Source: Tragulus kanchil
Taxonomy: Eukaryota > Chordata > Mammalia > Artiodactyla > Tragulidae
DNA length: 64,000 nt
Assembly: GCA_022376925.1 (NCBI GenBank)
Contig: JAIOJX010000001.1
Span: forward strand, 3,381,501-3,445,500
Direction of reading: 5' to 3'
Positions 1 to 14,120 of the stretch are shown here, piece by piece. The notes beneath the pieces were generated by a model. That model saw only the letters and a list, made by a program, of their open reading frames with translations, had not been told where the DNA came from and made no database searches. Each line of letters opens with the position of its first letter. Within the stretch, counting starts at the first letter, position 1. The position numbers and the translations under genes are program-made.

Positions 1-3000
1 GTGAGGACAAGCATCAGACTGTAAATTCTAGTGAGGACCAAAGGCAGACTGTAGACTACAGTCAGAACCAGAGTCAGACTGTAGAGACTTGTGAGGACTA
101 GGCTCAGACTGTAAGCTACATTACGAACCAGAGTCACACTGTAGGCTCTAGTGAGGACCAGTTTCAGACTGTAGTCTACAGTAAGAACCAGAGTCACACT
201 GTAGGCTCTAGTGAGGACCAGGGTCAGACTGTAGGCTACAGTGAGGACCTGCATCAGACTGTAAATATTAGTGAGGACCAAAGCCAGACTGTAGGCCACA
301 GTCAGAACCAGAGTCAGACTGTAGACTCTAGTGGGGACCAGTGTCAGACTGTAGGCTACAGTGAGGACCAAAATCACACTGTAGGATACAGTCAGAACCA
401 GAGTCAGACTCTAGGATCTAGTGATGACAAGAATCAGACTGTAGGCTACAGTAAGAACCAGAGCCACACTGTAGGCTCTAGTGAGGACCAGTGTCAGACG
501 ATAGGCTACAGTGAGGAACAGAGTCAGACTGTAAATTCTAGTGAGGACCAGTGTCAGACTGTAGGCTACACTGAAAACCAGAGTCAGACTATAGAGACCT
601 GTGAGGACTAGGTTCAGACTGTAAGCTAAGTTACAAACCATTGTCAGACTCTAGAATCTAGTGAGGACCAGCGTGAGAATCTAGTCTACAGTAAGAACCA
701 GAGACACACTGTAGGCTCTAGTGTGGCCCAGTGCCAGACTGTAGGCTACAGTGAGGACCAGCATCAGAGTGTAAATTTTAGTGAGGTCAAAAGCCAGATT
801 GTAGGTTACAGTCAAAACCAGAGTCAGACTGTAAGCTCTAATAAGGAACAGGGTCAGACTGTAGGCTACAATGAGGACCAAAATCACACTGTAGAATACA
901 GTCAGAACCAGAGTCAGACTCTAGGTTCTAGTGAGGACCAGAGTCAGACTGTAGTCTACAGTAAGAACCAGAGTCACACTGTAGGCTCTAGTGAAGACTG
1001 GTGTCAGAATGTAGGCTACATTGAGGACCATAATCAGACTGTAAATGCTAGTGAGGACCAGTTTCAGACTGTAGGCTACACTGAGAACCAGAGTCAGACT
1101 GTAGAGACTTGTGAGGACTAGGTACAGACTGTAAGCTAAGTTACGAAACATAGTCTGACTGTACTCTCTAGTGAAGACCAGATTAAGACTGTAATCTACA
1201 GTAAGAACCAGAGTCAGACTGTAGGCTCTAGTGATGACCAAATTCAGACTGTATTCTACAGTTAGAACTAGGGTCACACTGTAGGCTCTAGTGAAGACTC
1301 GTGTCAGACTGTAGGCTACAGTGAGGACTAGATTCAGACTGTAAATTCTTGTGAGGACCAAAGTCAGACTGTAGGCTAGAGTAAGAACCAGAGTCAGACT
1401 CTAGGCTCTAGTGAGGATCAGGGTCAGGCTGTAGGCTACAATGAGGACGAAAATCACACTGTAGGATACAGTCAGGACCAGAGTCAAACTCTAGGTTCCA
1501 GTGAGGACCAGAGTCAGACTATAGTCTACAGTAAGAACCAGAGTCACACTGTAGGCTATAGTGAGGACCAGAGTCAAACTGTAAATTCTAGTGAGGACCA
1601 ATGTCAGACTGTAGGCTACAGAAAGAACCAGAGTCAGACTCTAGGCTCTAGTGAGGACCAGAGTCAGACTCTAGGCTCTAGTGAGGAACAGAGTCAGACT
1701 GTAGTCTACAGTTAGAACCAGAGTCACACTGTGTGCTCTAGTGAGGACAAGAGTCAGACTGTAGGCTGCAGTGAGGACCAGAGTCAGACTGTAAATTCTA
1801 GTGAAGACCAGCGTCAGACTGGAGGCTACAGTAAGAACCAGAGTCAGACTGTAAACTCTAGGAGACCAGGGTCAGACTGTAGACTACAATGAGGACCAAA
1901 GTCACACTGGAGGATACAGTTAGAATCAGAGTCAGACTCTAGGTTCTAGTGAGGACCAGAGTCAGACTGTAGTCTGCAGTAAGAACTAGGGTCACACTGT
2001 AGGCTTCAGTGAGGACCAGAATCAGACTGTAAGTTCTAGTGAGGACCCGAGTCAGACTGTAGTCTACAGTAAGAACCAGAAGGAGACTCTAGGCTCTAGT
2101 GAGGACCAGTGTCAGACTTTAGGCTACAGTAAGACCCAGAGTCATACTCTAGGATCGAGTGAGGACCAGAGTCAGACTCTAGGCTCTAGTGAGGACCAGA
2201 GTCAGACTCTAGTCTACACTACGAAAAACAGTCACACTCTAGGCTTTAGTGAGGACCTGTGTCAGACTGTAGGCTACAGTGAAGACAAGCATCGACTGTA
2301 AATTCTACTGAGGACCAAAGTCAGACTGTAGGCTAAGGTCAGAACCAGAGTCAGACTGTAAACTCTAGCGAAGACCAGGTTCAGTCTGTACGCTACAATG
2401 AGGACCAAAATCACACTGTAGGATAGAGTCAGAATCAGAGTCAGACTCTAGGTTCTAGTGAGGACCAGAGTCAGACTGTAGCCTACAGTAAGAACCAGAG
2501 TCACACTGTAGGCTCGGGTGAGGACCAGTGTCAGACTGTAGACTACAGTGAAGACCAGAGTCAGACTCTAAATTCTAGTGAGGACCAAAGTCAGATTGTA
2601 GACTACAGTAAGAACTAGAGTCAGACTGTAGGCTCTACTGAGGACCAGTGTCAGACTGTAGGCTACAGTAAGTACCAGAGTGATGCTCTAGGATCTAATG
2701 AGGACCAGGTTCAGACTGTAGGCGACAATGAGGACCAAAATCAGACTGTAGCCTACAGTCAGAACCAGAGTCACACTGTAGGCTCTAGTGAGGACCAGAG
2801 TCAGACTGTAGGATACAGTGAGGACGAGAGTCAGACTCTAAATTCTAGTGAGGACAAGAGTCAGACTCTAGGCTCTAGTGAGGACCAGTGTCAGACTATA
2901 AATTCTTGTGAGGACCAAAGTCAGACTTTAGGCTACAGTCAGAACCAGAGTCCGACTGTAAGCTCTAGTGAGGACCAGGGTCAGACTGTAGGCTACAATG

Positions 3001-3720
3001 AGGACCAAAATCAGACGGTAGGATACAGTCAGAACCAGAGTGAGACTCTAGGCTCTAGTGGGGACCAGATTAAGACTGTAGTCTACAATAAGAACCAGAG
3101 TCACACTGTAGGCTCTAGTGAGGACCAGTGTCAGACTGTAGCCTACAGTGAGGACCAGAGTCAGACTGTAAATTCTAGTGAGGACCAAAGTCAGACTGCA
3201 GGCTACAGTGAGGTCTAGAGTCAGACTGTAGGCTCTAGTGAGGGCCTTTGTCAGACTGTAGGCTACAGTGAGGACCAGAGTCAGACTGTAAATTCTAGTG
3301 AAGACCAGAGTCATACTGTAGATCTAGTGAGGACCAGTGTCAGAGTGTAAATTCCAGTGAGGACCAAAGTCAGACTGTATGCTACAGTAACAACCAGAGT
3401 CAGACTGTAGGCTCTAGTGAGGACCAGTGTCAGACTTTAGTCTACAATGAGGACCAAAATCAAACTGTAGGATACAGTCAGAACCAGAGAAATACTCTAG
3501 GTTCTAGTGAGCACCAATGTCAGACTGTAGACTACAGTAAGAACCAGAGTCACACTGTAGGCTCTAGTGAGGACCAGTGTCAGTCTGTAGGCTACAGTGA
3601 GGACCAGAGTCAGACTGTAAATACTAGTGAGGACCAGAGTCAGACTGTAGGCTACAGTCAGAACCAGAGACAGAATGTAGGCTCTAGTGAGGGCCTTTGT
3701 CAGACTGTAGGCTACAGTGA
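1..3720. repeat. Satellite domain 1: mixed dimers with 9-19-monomer higher-order spacing
   Basis: This part contains recurrent diagnostic monomers. One is an AAAATCACACTGTAGGATAC-type monomer near 361, 871, 1441, 1888 (variant), 2398, 2998 (variant) and 3448 (variant). Another is a GTAAATTCTAG-type monomer. The spacings between the first type run from about 450 to 600 bp, near multiples of 30, which indicates irregular higher-order repeats. The CGAGCGAGG-type monomer that marks the next domain is absent here. Confidence 0.7.
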
Positions 3721-4496
3721 GGACCTAATTCACACTTTAGACTACAGTAAGTACTATTGTGTGACTTTCGACTCTTGTGAGGACTTTTGTCAGTCTCTAG
3801 GCTACAAGGCAGACAAATGTCAGAGTGTAGCCTACAGTAAGAACCAGAGTCAGACTGTAGGCTCTAGCGAGGACCAGTGTTAAGCTGTAGGCTACTTTAG
3901 GACCAAAATCTGACAGTACACTCGAGCGAGGACCCTGACAGACTGTAACCTCTAGTGAGAACCCTAGTCATACTGTAGGTTACAAAGAGACAAATGTCTG
4001 ACTGTAGCCTACATTCAGAATGAGAACCAGACTGCACGCTGAAGTGAGGTCTTCTGTAATACTGTAGGCTACAGTGAGGACCAAAGTCAGATTCTAGGCC
4101 TCTGAAATAACCAGAGTCTGACTGTAGGCACCAGTTAGAAGCAGAGTCAGAGTCTGGGCCACAGTAAAGAGTAGAGTAAGACTGTAATCTGTAGTAAGGA
4201 CCAGTGTTATACTGTAGGCTACATTGAGGTCCATTGTCAGAGAGCAGGCAACAGTAAGAAACAGAGTCAGACTGTAGGCAGCATAAGAACCAGAGTCAGA
4301 CTGTAGGCTACATAAGAACCAGAGTCACTATAGGCTCAAGTGAGATCCAGTGTCAGACTGTAGGCTACAGTGAGGAGAAAAATCAGGCTGTAGGCTTCAG
4401 TCAGAACCAGAGTCAGACTGTAGGCTCTAGTGAGGTCCAGTGTCAGGCCGTAGGCTACTTGAGGACCAAAGACTGACTGTAGGCTCGAGCGAGGAA

Positions 4497-5212
4497 CAAT
4501 GAGAGACTTTCAACTATATTGGGAACCCGAGTCAAAATGTAGGTTACAATGAGAACAAAAGTATGACTGTAGGCTACAGTAAGAACCAGAGTCAGACTTT
4601 GCCTACAAGGAGGACCAAAGATTGACTGTAGGCTACAGTGAGATCCAGAGTCAGACTGTAGGCTACCGTGAGATCCAGAGTCAGACTGTAGGCTCTGGTG
4701 AGGACCAGTGTCAGGCTGTAGGCTACAAGGCGGACCAAAGTCAGACTGTAGCCTACAGTAAGAGCCAGAGTCAGACTGTAGGCTCTAGTGAGGTCCGGTA
4801 TGAGGCTTTAGGCTACTCGAGGACAAAAGTCTCACTGTAGGCTCGAGCGAGGAGCAATGACAGACTTTCAACTATATTGGGAACCCGAGTCAAAATGTAG
4901 GTTACAATGAGAACAAAAGTATGACTGTAGGCTACAGTAAGAACCAGAGTCAGACTTTGCCTACAAGGAGGACCAAAGATTGACTGTAGGCTACAGTGAG
5001 ATCCAGAGTCAGACTGTAGGCTACCGTGAGATCCAGAGTCAGACTGTAGGCTCTGGTGAGGACCAGTGTCAGACTGTAGGCTCAAGGGAGGACCAGTGTC
5101 AGACTGTATGCTACAGTAAGAACCAGAGTCAGACTGTAGGCTCTAGTGAGGTCCGGTATGAGGCTTTAGGCTACTCGAGGACAAAAGTCTCACTGTAGGC
5201 TCGAGCGAGGAG
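4497..5212. repeat. Block duplication in satellite, spacing 358 bp
   Basis: Copies at about 4497-4854 and 4855-5212 share a long, almost unchanged run, including a rare AACTATATTGGGAACCCGAG variant. The spacing of 358 bp is close to 12 monomers. The match is far better than between random monomers in this array, so the block was copied recently or is an assembly duplicate. Confidence 0.8.
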
Positions 5213-5578
5213 CAATGACAGACTTTAAGCTCTAGTGGGAACCCGAGTCAGACTGTAGGTAACAGTGAGAACAAAAGTCTGACTGTAGGCTACAGTAAGA
5301 ACCAGAGTCTGGCTTTAGGCTACAAGGAGGACCAAGACTGACTCTAGACTACAGTGAGAACCAGATTCAGACTGTAGGCTCTGGTGTGGACCAGTGTCTG
5401 ACTGTAGGCTACAAAGGGGGACCCAAGACTGACTCTACGCTACAGTGAGAAACAGAGTCAGACTGTAGGTTCGCGTGAGGTCCAGTGTCAGACTCTAGGG
5501 TACAGTGAGGACCAAATTCAGACTGTAGCCTAAAATAAGAACCAGAGTCAGACTGTAGGATCTGGTGAGGTCCATTGT

Positions 5579-6840
5579 CAGACTATAGGCTACAGTGAGG
5601 ACCAATGTCAAACTGTAGGCTCTAATGAGGACCAGTGTCAGACTGTAGGCCACTTGAGAACCAAAGTCTGACCGAAGAGGCTATCAAGGACCAATGACAG
5701 ACTGTAAGCTCTAGCGAAATCCCGAGTCAGACTGTAGGTTACAGTGAGAACAAAAGTCTCACTGTAGCCTACCGTCAGAACCAGAGTCAGACTTCTCTCT
5801 GAAGTGAGGGCTTGTGTCAGACTGTAGGCTACAGTGAGGAACAAATTCAGACTGTAAGCCTCTGTGAGAACCAGAGTCTGACTGTAGGCCACAGTTAGAA
5901 GCAGAGTCAGACTCTGGCCCACAGTAAGAAACAGAGTCAGACTCTAGTCTCTAGTAAGGTCCAGTGTTAGTCTGTAGACTACATTGAGGCCCAGTGTCAG
6001 ACTGTTTGTGACTGTAAGAACCATCATCAGACTTTAGGCTCTAGTGAGGACCAGTGTTAGACTGTAGGCTACAATACGAACCTTAGTGTGTACGATCTAC
6101 TGATGAAAAGTGTCCCTGGAGGATACAATAAAATCCAGTGACAGACTGTAGGCTACAGTGAGGACCAAAGTCACACTGTAGGCTACAGTCAGAACCAGAG
6201 TCAGACTGCAGGATCTATTGAGGACCACTGTCAGACTATAGGCTACAGTGAGGACCAATGTCAAACTGTAGGCTCTAATGAGGACCAGTGTCAGACTGTA
6301 GGCCACTTGAGAACCAAAGTCTGACCGAAGAGGCTATCAAGGACCAATGACAGACTGTAAGCTCTAGCGAAATCCCGAGTCAGACTGTAGGTTACAGTGA
6401 GAACAAAAGTCTCACTGTAGCCTACCGTCAGAACCAGAGTCAGACTTCTCTCTGAAGTGAGGGCTTGTGTCAGACTGTAGGCTACAGTGAGGAACAATGT
6501 CAGACTGTAAGCCTCTGTGAGAACCAGAGTCTGACTGTAGGCCACAGTTAGAAGCAGAGTCAGACTCTGGCCCACAGTAAGAAACAGAGTCAGACTCTAG
6601 TCTCTAGTAAGGTCCAGTGTTAGTCTGTAGACTACATTGAGGCCCAGTGTCAGACTGTTTGTGACTGTAAGAACCATCATCAGACTTTAGGCTCTAGTGA
6701 GGACCAGTGTTAGACTGTAGGCTACAATACGAACCTTAGTGTGTACGATCTACTGATGAAAAGTGTCCCTGGAGGATACAATAAAATCCAGTGACAGACT
6801 GTAGGCTGCAGTGAGGACCAAAGTCACACTGTAGGCTACA
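5579..6840. repeat. Block duplication in satellite, spacing 653 bp
   Basis: Copies at about 5579-6232 and 6232-6840 carry the same unusual features in the same order, including CTATCAAGGACCAATGACAG and TGTGTACGATCTACTGATG. The two 94-codon open frames at 5638-5922 and 6291-6575 (minus strand) differ by one residue. The spacing is close to 22 monomers. Confidence 0.85.
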
Positions 6841-7139
6841 GTCTGAACCAGAGTCAGACTGTAGGCCGTAGTGAGGACCATTGTAAAACTTTAGACTCTA
6901 ATGAGGACCAATGTCAGAGTGTAGGCTTTTGAGAACCAAGTCAGACTGTAGCCTCGAGCGAGAACCAGTGACAGACTCTAAGTTCTAGTGAGGACCCGAG
7001 TCAGAGTGTAGTTTTGAGAGAGACAAAAGACTGACAATAGGCTACATTGAGAATCACAGTCAGACTTTGGGCTAAAAGGAGGATCAAAAACTGACTCTAT
7101 GCTACAGTGAGAACCAGATTCAGACTGTAGGCTCTGGTG

Positions 7140-7977
7140 AGGTCCCATGTCAGACTATAGGCTACAGCAAGGACCAAATTCAGACTGTAGCCTGCAGTAA
7201 GAACCATAGTCAGACTTTAGGATCTAGTGAGGACCAGTGTCATACTGTAGGCTACAATACGAACCAGTGTCTGATTGTGTGATACAGAGAGGATGAAAGT
7301 GAAACTGTAGGCTCCAATGAGGACCAGTATCAGACTGTAAGCTACTTGAGGACCAATGTCTGACTGTATGGGCGAGAGAGGACCAATCTCAGACTGTAGT
7401 CTTCTTGAGTACCAAAGTCAGCCTGTATACTTGAGCTAGGAACAGTGAGAGACTGTAAGCTCTAGTGAGGATCCGAGTCAGAATGTAGGTTACAGTTAGA
7501 GCAAAACTCTGACTTTAGGCTACAGTAAGAACCAGAGTCAGACTGTAGGCTCTAGTGAGATCCCATGTCAGACTATAGGCTACAGCAAGGACCAAATTCA
7601 GACTGTAGCCTGCAGTAAGAACCATAGTCAGACTTTAGGATCTAGTGAGGACCAGTGTCATACTGTAGGCTACAATACGAACCAGTGTCTGATTGTGTGA
7701 TACAGAGAGGATGAAAGTGAAACTGTAGGCTCCAATGAGGACCAGTATCAGACTGTAAGCTACTTGAGGACCAATGTCTGACTGTATGGGCGAGAGAGGA
7801 CCAATCTCAGACTGTAGTCTTCTTGAGTACCAAAGTCAGCCTGTATACTTGAGCTAGGAACAGTGAGAGACTGTAAGCTCTAGTGAGGATCCGAGTCAGA
7901 ATGTAGGTTACAGTTAGAGCAAAACTCTGACTTTAGGCTACAGTAAGAACCAGAGTCAGACTGTAGGCTCTAGTGAG
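7140..7977. repeat. Block duplication in satellite, spacing about 419 bp
   Basis: Copies at about 7140-7558 and 7559-7977 are almost identical, sharing rare strings such as GTATGGGCGAGAGAGGACC and TATACTTGAGCTAGGAACAG. The spacing is 14 monomers less one base. Confidence 0.85.
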
Positions 7978-8765
7978 ATCCAGTGTCAGGCTGTAGGCTA
8001 CTTGAGGACCAAGATCGGATGGTAGACTCGAGCGAGGACCACTGACAGACTGTAAGCTCTAGTGGGTACCTGAGTCAGAATGTAGGTTACAGTGAGAACA
8101 AAAGTGTGACTTTAGGCAACAATAAGAACCAGAGTCAGAGTATACGATCTAGTGAGGGACAGTGTCATACAGTAGGCTACAATAAGAGCCAGTGTCAGAC
8201 TGTAGGCTACAGTGAGGACTAAAGTCAAACTGTAGGCTACAGTATGAACCAGAGTCAGACTGCAGGCTCTAATGAGAACCAGTGTCAGACAGTAGGCTAC
8301 AGTGAGGACCAAAGTCAGACTATAAGCGACAGAAAGAACCAGAGTCATACTGTAGGCCCTAGTAAGGACCATTGTCAAACTGTAGGCTCTAACGAGCACC
8401 AATGTTCAGTATCAAACTATAAGCTACAGTGAGAACCAAATTCAGACTGTAGCCTACAGTATGAACCAAAGTCCGACAGTAGGCTCTACTGAAAACCACT
8501 GTCAAAATGTAGGCTATAGTAAGATCCAGTGTCAGACTGTAGGCTCTAGTGAGGACAAAGGTCAGACTGTCGTTTCTAATGAGGACCAGTTTCAGCGTGT
8601 AGGCTTCAATGATGACCAGAGTCAGACTGAAGCCTACAGTGAGAATCAGAGTCAGACTGTCGGCTCTCGTGAGGACCAGTGTCAGAGTGTAAGCTCTAGT
8701 GAGGACTCGAGTCAGACTGTAGGTTACAGTGAGGACCAAAATCGGAGTGTAGGCTACAGTAAGAT

Positions 8766-9602
8766 TCAGAGTCAGACTGTATTCTCTTGTGAGGACCTGT
8801 GTCAGAATTCAGGCTACAATAAGAACCAGCGTCCGACTGTAGGTTTATAGAGGACCAGTGTCCGACTGTAGGCTACAATAAGAACCTGTGTCAGAATATA
8901 CGATACAAAGAGGTCCAAAGTCAGACTGTAGGCTCTAATGTGGACCAGTGTCAGACTGTTGACCACTTGAGGACCAAAGTCTGACTGTAGGCTCGAGCGA
9001 GGACCAATGTCAGACTGTAAGCTCTAGTGAGAACCTGAGTCAGACTGTAGGTTACAGTGAGAATAAAAGTTTTGCTCTAGGCTACTGCGATAACCAGAGT
9101 CAGACTGTACGCTGAAGTGAGGTCTTGTGTCGGACTGTAGGCTATAGTGAGAACCAAAGTCAGACTGTAGGCCACTTTAAGAACCAGAGTCAGACTGTAT
9201 TCTCTTGTGAGGACCTGTGTCAGAATTCAGGCTACAATAAGAACCAGCGTCCGACTGTAGGTTTATAGAGGACCAGTGTCCGACTGTAGGCTACAATAAG
9301 AACCTGTGTCAGAATATACGATACAAAGAGGTCCAAAGTCAGACTGTAGGCTCTAATGTGGACCAGTGTCAGACTGTTGACCACTTGAGGACCAAAGTCT
9401 GACTGTAGGCTCGAGCGAGGACCAATGTCAGACTGTAAGCTCTAGTGAGAACCTGAGTCAGACTGTAGGTTACAGTGAGAATAAAAGTTTTGCTCTAGGC
9501 TACTGCGATAACCAGAGTCAGACTGTACGCTGAAGTGAGGTCTTGTGTCGGACTGTAGGCTATAGTGAGAACCAAAGTCAGACTGTAGGCCACTTTAAGA
9601 AC
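8766..9602. repeat. Block duplication in satellite, spacing about 418 bp
   Basis: Copies at about 8766-9184 and 9184-9602 share a GTATTCTCTTGTGAGGACC start and the distinctive GGTTTATAGAGGACCAGTG and TTTTGCTCTAGGCTACTGCG strings. Again the spacing is about 14 monomers. Confidence 0.85.
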
Positions 9603-10268
9603 CAGAGTCAGACTCTAGGCCTCAATTAGAAGCATAGTCTATAGGCCACAGTAAGAAGTAGTGTCAGACACTAGTCCCTATTAAGGACCAGTGTTAGACT
9701 GTAGGCTACATTGAGGTCAAGTGTCAGACTGTAGGCGACTGTAAGAATTCCACTCAGACTGTAGGGCTTAGTGAGGACCTTTGTCAGACTGTTGGCTCTA
9801 ATGCGGACCAGTGACAGACTGTAGGCTGCTTGAGGAAAATGTGAGACTGCAAGCTCAAATGAGGTCCAATGACAGACAGTAAGTTCTAGTGAGAAACCAA
9901 GTCAGACTGTAGGTTACAGTGAGAACAAGTGACTGACTGTAGGCTACAGTGAGAAACAGAGTCAGAGTGCAGGCTACAAGGAGGACCAAAGTCTGATTCT
10001 AGGCTACAATAATAACCAGAGTCAGACTGCAAGGTCTAGTGAGGTCCAGTGTAAGACTGTAGGCTACAGTGAGGAACAAATTCAGACTGTAGTCTACATT
10101 AAGAACTAGAGTCTGATTGAAGGCCCTTGTGAGGACCAGTGTCAGAATGTAGGCTACAGTGAGGACCAATGTCAGATTGTAGGCTACAGTGAGGACCAAA
10201 GTCACACTGTAGGCTACAGTAAGAACCAGAGTCAGACTGCAGGATCTATTGAGGACCACTGTCAGAGT

Positions 10269-11023
10269 GTAGGCTCTAATGAGGACCAATGTCAGACTGT
10301 AGGCTTCTTGAGGACTGAAGTCGGACTGTAGGCTCAGTGAGGACCAGTGACAGACTTCAAGCTCTATTGAGGGCCCGAGTCAGACTGTAAGCTAGAGTGA
10401 GTACAAAGGACTGACTGTAGGCTACAGTGAGAACCAGGGTCAGACTGTAGGATACAAGGAGGACCAAAGACTGACTCTCGGCTACAGTGAGTACCAGAGT
10501 CAGTCTTTAGGCTCTGGTGAGGTCTAGAGTCAGACTGTAGGCTACAGTGAGGACCAAATTCAGACTGTATCCTACAGTAAGAACCAGAGTCAGACTGTAG
10601 GCTATTGTGAGGACCACTGTCATACTGTAGGCTACAATAAGAACCAGTGTTAGACTGTATGATACAGTGAGGACCAAAATCAAACTGTAGGCTACAGTAA
10701 AACCAGAGTCAGACTGTAGGCCCTAGTTAGGACCATTGTCAAACTGTAGGCTCTAATGAGGACCAATGTCAGACTGTAGGCTTCTTGAGGACTGAAGTCG
10801 GACTGTAGGCTCAGTGAGGACCAGTGACAGACTTCAAGCTCTATTGAGGGCCCGAGTCAGACTGTAAGCTAGAGTGAGTACAAAGGACTGACTGTAGGCT
10901 ACAGTGAGAACCAGGGTCAGACTGTAGGATACAAGGAGGACCAAAGACTGACTCTCGGCTACAGTGAGTACCAGAGTCAGTCTTTAGGCTCTGGTGAGGT
11001 CTAGAGTCAGACTGTAGGCTACA
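10269..11023. repeat. Block duplication in satellite, spacing 478 bp
   Basis: A block of about 275 bp beginning with GGCTCTAATGAGGACCAATG and containing GGCTTCTTGAGGACTGAAG is present at about 10269-10546 and again at 10747-11023, with unrelated monomers between. The spacing is about 16 monomers. Confidence 0.75.
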
Positions 11024-12003
11024 TGAAGACCAAATTCAGACTGCAGCCTACAGAAAAACCACACTCAGGCCGTAGGCTCTATTGAGGACCAGTGTCATAC
11101 TGTAGGCTACAATGAGTACCAGTGTCAGACTGTAGGCTACAGTGAGTACAAAAGTCAAACTGTAGTCCAAAGTAATAACGAGAATGAGACTGTAGGGTCT
11201 AGTGAGGACCAGTGTTAAACTGTAGGCTACAATAAGAACCAGAGTCAGAGTGTACGATCTAGTGAGGAACAGTGTCATACTGTAGGCTACAATAACTCCC
11301 GTGTCAGATTGTAGGCTACAGTGAGGATGAAACTCAATCTGTAGGCTTCAGTAAGAACCATGGTCAGACTGTAGGCCCTAGTGAGGACCACTGTCAAACT
11401 GTAGGCTCTAATGAGGACCAATGTCAGACTGTAGGCCTCTTGAGGACTAAAGTCAGACTGTAGGCTCGAAAGAGGACCAGTGACAGACTGTAAGATCTAG
11501 TGAGGACCCGAGTCAGACAGTAGGTTACAGTGAGATCCAAAGACTGACTGTAGGCTACCGTGAGAACTAGAGTCAGACTGTAGGCTACAAGGAGAAGCAA
11601 AGACTGACTCTAGGCTACAGTGAGAACCAGAGTCAGAGTTTAGGCTCTGGTGAGATTCAGTGTCAGACTCTAAGCTACAGTGAGAACCAAATTCATACTG
11701 TAACTTACAGTAAGAACCAGAATCAGAGTCTAGGATCTTGTAAGGACTTGGGTGAGACTCTAGGCTACAAGGTGTACCAGAGTGAGACTGTTGGCTACAG
11801 TACAAACCAGAGTCAGACTGACAGGATCTAGTGAGGACCAGTGTCATACTGTAGGCTTCAATAAGAACCAGTGTCAGACTGTAGGATACAGTGAGGCCCA
11901 AAATCAGACTGTAGGCTCTAATGAGGACCAATGTCCGGCTGTAGACTACTTGAGGACCAAAGTCTGACGGTAGGCTCGAGCGAAGACCAATGACAGACTG
12001 TAA

Positions 12004-12777
12004 GCTCTAGAGAGAACCCGAGTCAGACTGTAGGTTACAGTGAGAACAAAAGACTGACTCTAGGCTACAGTGAGAACCAGAGTCAGACTGTAGGCTCTAG
12101 TGAGGACGAGTGTTAGACTCTAGGCTACAATAAGAACCGGAGTCAGAGTGTAGGATCTAGAGAGGACAGTGTCATACTCTAGGCTACAACAAGATCCAGT
12201 GTCAGACTCTAGGCTACAGTGAAAACCAAAGTCAAACTGTAGGCTACAGTAAGAATCAGAGTCAGACTAAATGACCTAGTGAGGACCATTGTCAGACTGT
12301 ATGGTTAATGAGGACCATTGTCAGACTGTAGGCTTCTTGAGGACCAAATTCAGACTGTAGGTTAGAGCGAGGACCACTGAGAGACTGTAAGCTCTAGAGA
12401 GAACCCGAGTCAGACTGTAGGTTACAGTGAGAACAAAAGACTGACTCTAGGCTACAGTGAGAACCAGAGTCAGACTGTAGGCTCTAGTGAGGACGAGTGT
12501 TAGACTCTAGGCTACAATAAGAACCGGAGTCAGAGTGTAGGATCTAGAGAGGACAGTGTCATACTCTAGGCTACAACAAGATCCAGTGTCAGACTCTAGG
12601 CTACAGTGAAAACCAAAGTCAAACTGTAGGCTACAGTAAGAATCAGAGTCAGACTAAATGACCTAGTGAGGACCATTGTCAGACTGTATGGTTAATGAGG
12701 ACCATTGTCAGACTGTAGGCTTCTTGAGGACCAAATTCAGACTGTAGGTTAGAGCGAGGACCACTGAGAGACTGTAA
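12004..12777. repeat. Block duplication in satellite, spacing 387 bp
   Basis: Copies at about 12004-12390 and 12391-12777 are nearly identical, including the rare GACTAAATGACCTAGTGAGG and GTATGGTTAATGAGGACC monomers. The spacing is about 13 monomers. Confidence 0.85.
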
Positions 12778-13469
12778 CTTTAGTGAGGAGCCGAGTCAGA
12801 CTCTAAGTTAAAATGAGAACAAAAGACTGACTGTATGCTACAGTGACAACCAGAATCAGACTTAGGCTACAAGGAGGACCAGAGTTAGATTGTAGGCTAC
12901 TATAAGGACCAGTAAAATCTAGAGTTAGACTGTAGACTCTACAGAGGACTAGTGTCTGACTGTAGGCTCTAGTGTGGACCAGGGTCAGACTGCAGTGTCT
13001 ATTGAATACCAAAGTCAGACTGTAGGCTACAGTAAGAACCAGAGTCAGACTGTAGGCTACATAAGAACCAGAGTCAGACTGTAGGCTCAAGTGAGGTCCA
13101 GTATCAGACTCTAGGCTACAGTAAGGACCAAAGTCAGACTGTAGCCTACAGTAAGAACCAGAGTCAGACTGTAGGCTCTAGTGAGGACCAGTGTCAGACT
13201 GTAAATTCTAGTGAGGACCAAAGTCAGACTGTAGGCTACAGTAAGAACGAGAGTCAACTTTAGGATCTAGTGAGGAACATTAACATACAGTAGGCTACAA
13301 TAAGAGCCAGTGTCAGATTGTAGGATACAGCAAGGACCAAAGTCAGACTGTAGGCTCTAATGAGGACCAGTGCCAGAATGTAGGCTACTTGACGACCAAA
13401 GTCTGACTGTAGGCTCGAACGAAGATCAGTGACAGACTGTAAGCTCTAGTGAGAACCCGAGTCATACTG

Positions 13470-14120
13470 TGGGTTACAAAGGAACAAAAGTCTGACTATA
13501 GGCTACAGTGAGAACCAGAGTCAGACTGTAGGCCTCTGGAAGAACTAGAGTCTGACTGTAGGCCCCAGTTAGAAGCAGAGTCAGAGTCTAGGCTCTAGTG
13601 AGGACCAATGTCATACTGTAGGCTACAATAAGAACCAGTGTAAGACTAGGATACGACGAGGACCAAGGTCAGACTGTAAGCTCTAATGAGGACCCGTGTC
13701 AGACTGTAGGCTATTGAGGACCAACGTCTGACTGTCGGCTCGAACGAGGATCAGTGACAGACTGTAAGCTCTAGTGAGGACCCGATTCTTACTGTAGGTT
13801 ACAAAGGAACAAAAGTCTGACTATAGGCTACAGTGAGAACCAGAGTCAGACTGTAGGCCTCTGGAAGAACTAGAGTCTGACTGTAGGCCCCAGTTAGAAG
13901 CAGAGTCAGAGTCTAGGCTCTAGTGAGGACCAATGTCATACTGTAGGCTACAATAAGAACCAGTGTAAGACTAGGATACGACGAGGACCAAGGTCAGACT
14001 GTAAGCTCTAATGAGGACCCGTGTCAGACTGTAGGCTATTGAGGACCAACGTCTGACTGTCGGCTCGAACGAGGATCAGTGACAGACTGTAAGCTCTAGT
14101 GAGGACCCGATTCTTACTGT
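13470..14120. repeat. Block duplication in satellite, spacing 325 bp
   Basis: Copies at about 13470-13795 and 13796-14120 share a deletion-bearing monomer (TTACAAAGGAACAAAAGTC) and the GGCCTCTGGAAGAACTAGAG variant. The spacing is about 11 monomers less several bases. Confidence 0.8.

Noticed and set aside
723..1121. Repeat-protein gene(s) within the satellite
   Set aside because: Open frames appear in several frames on both strands purely because the unit is 30 bp and poor in stops; they end wherever a mutation adds a stop, with no start context or splice sites.
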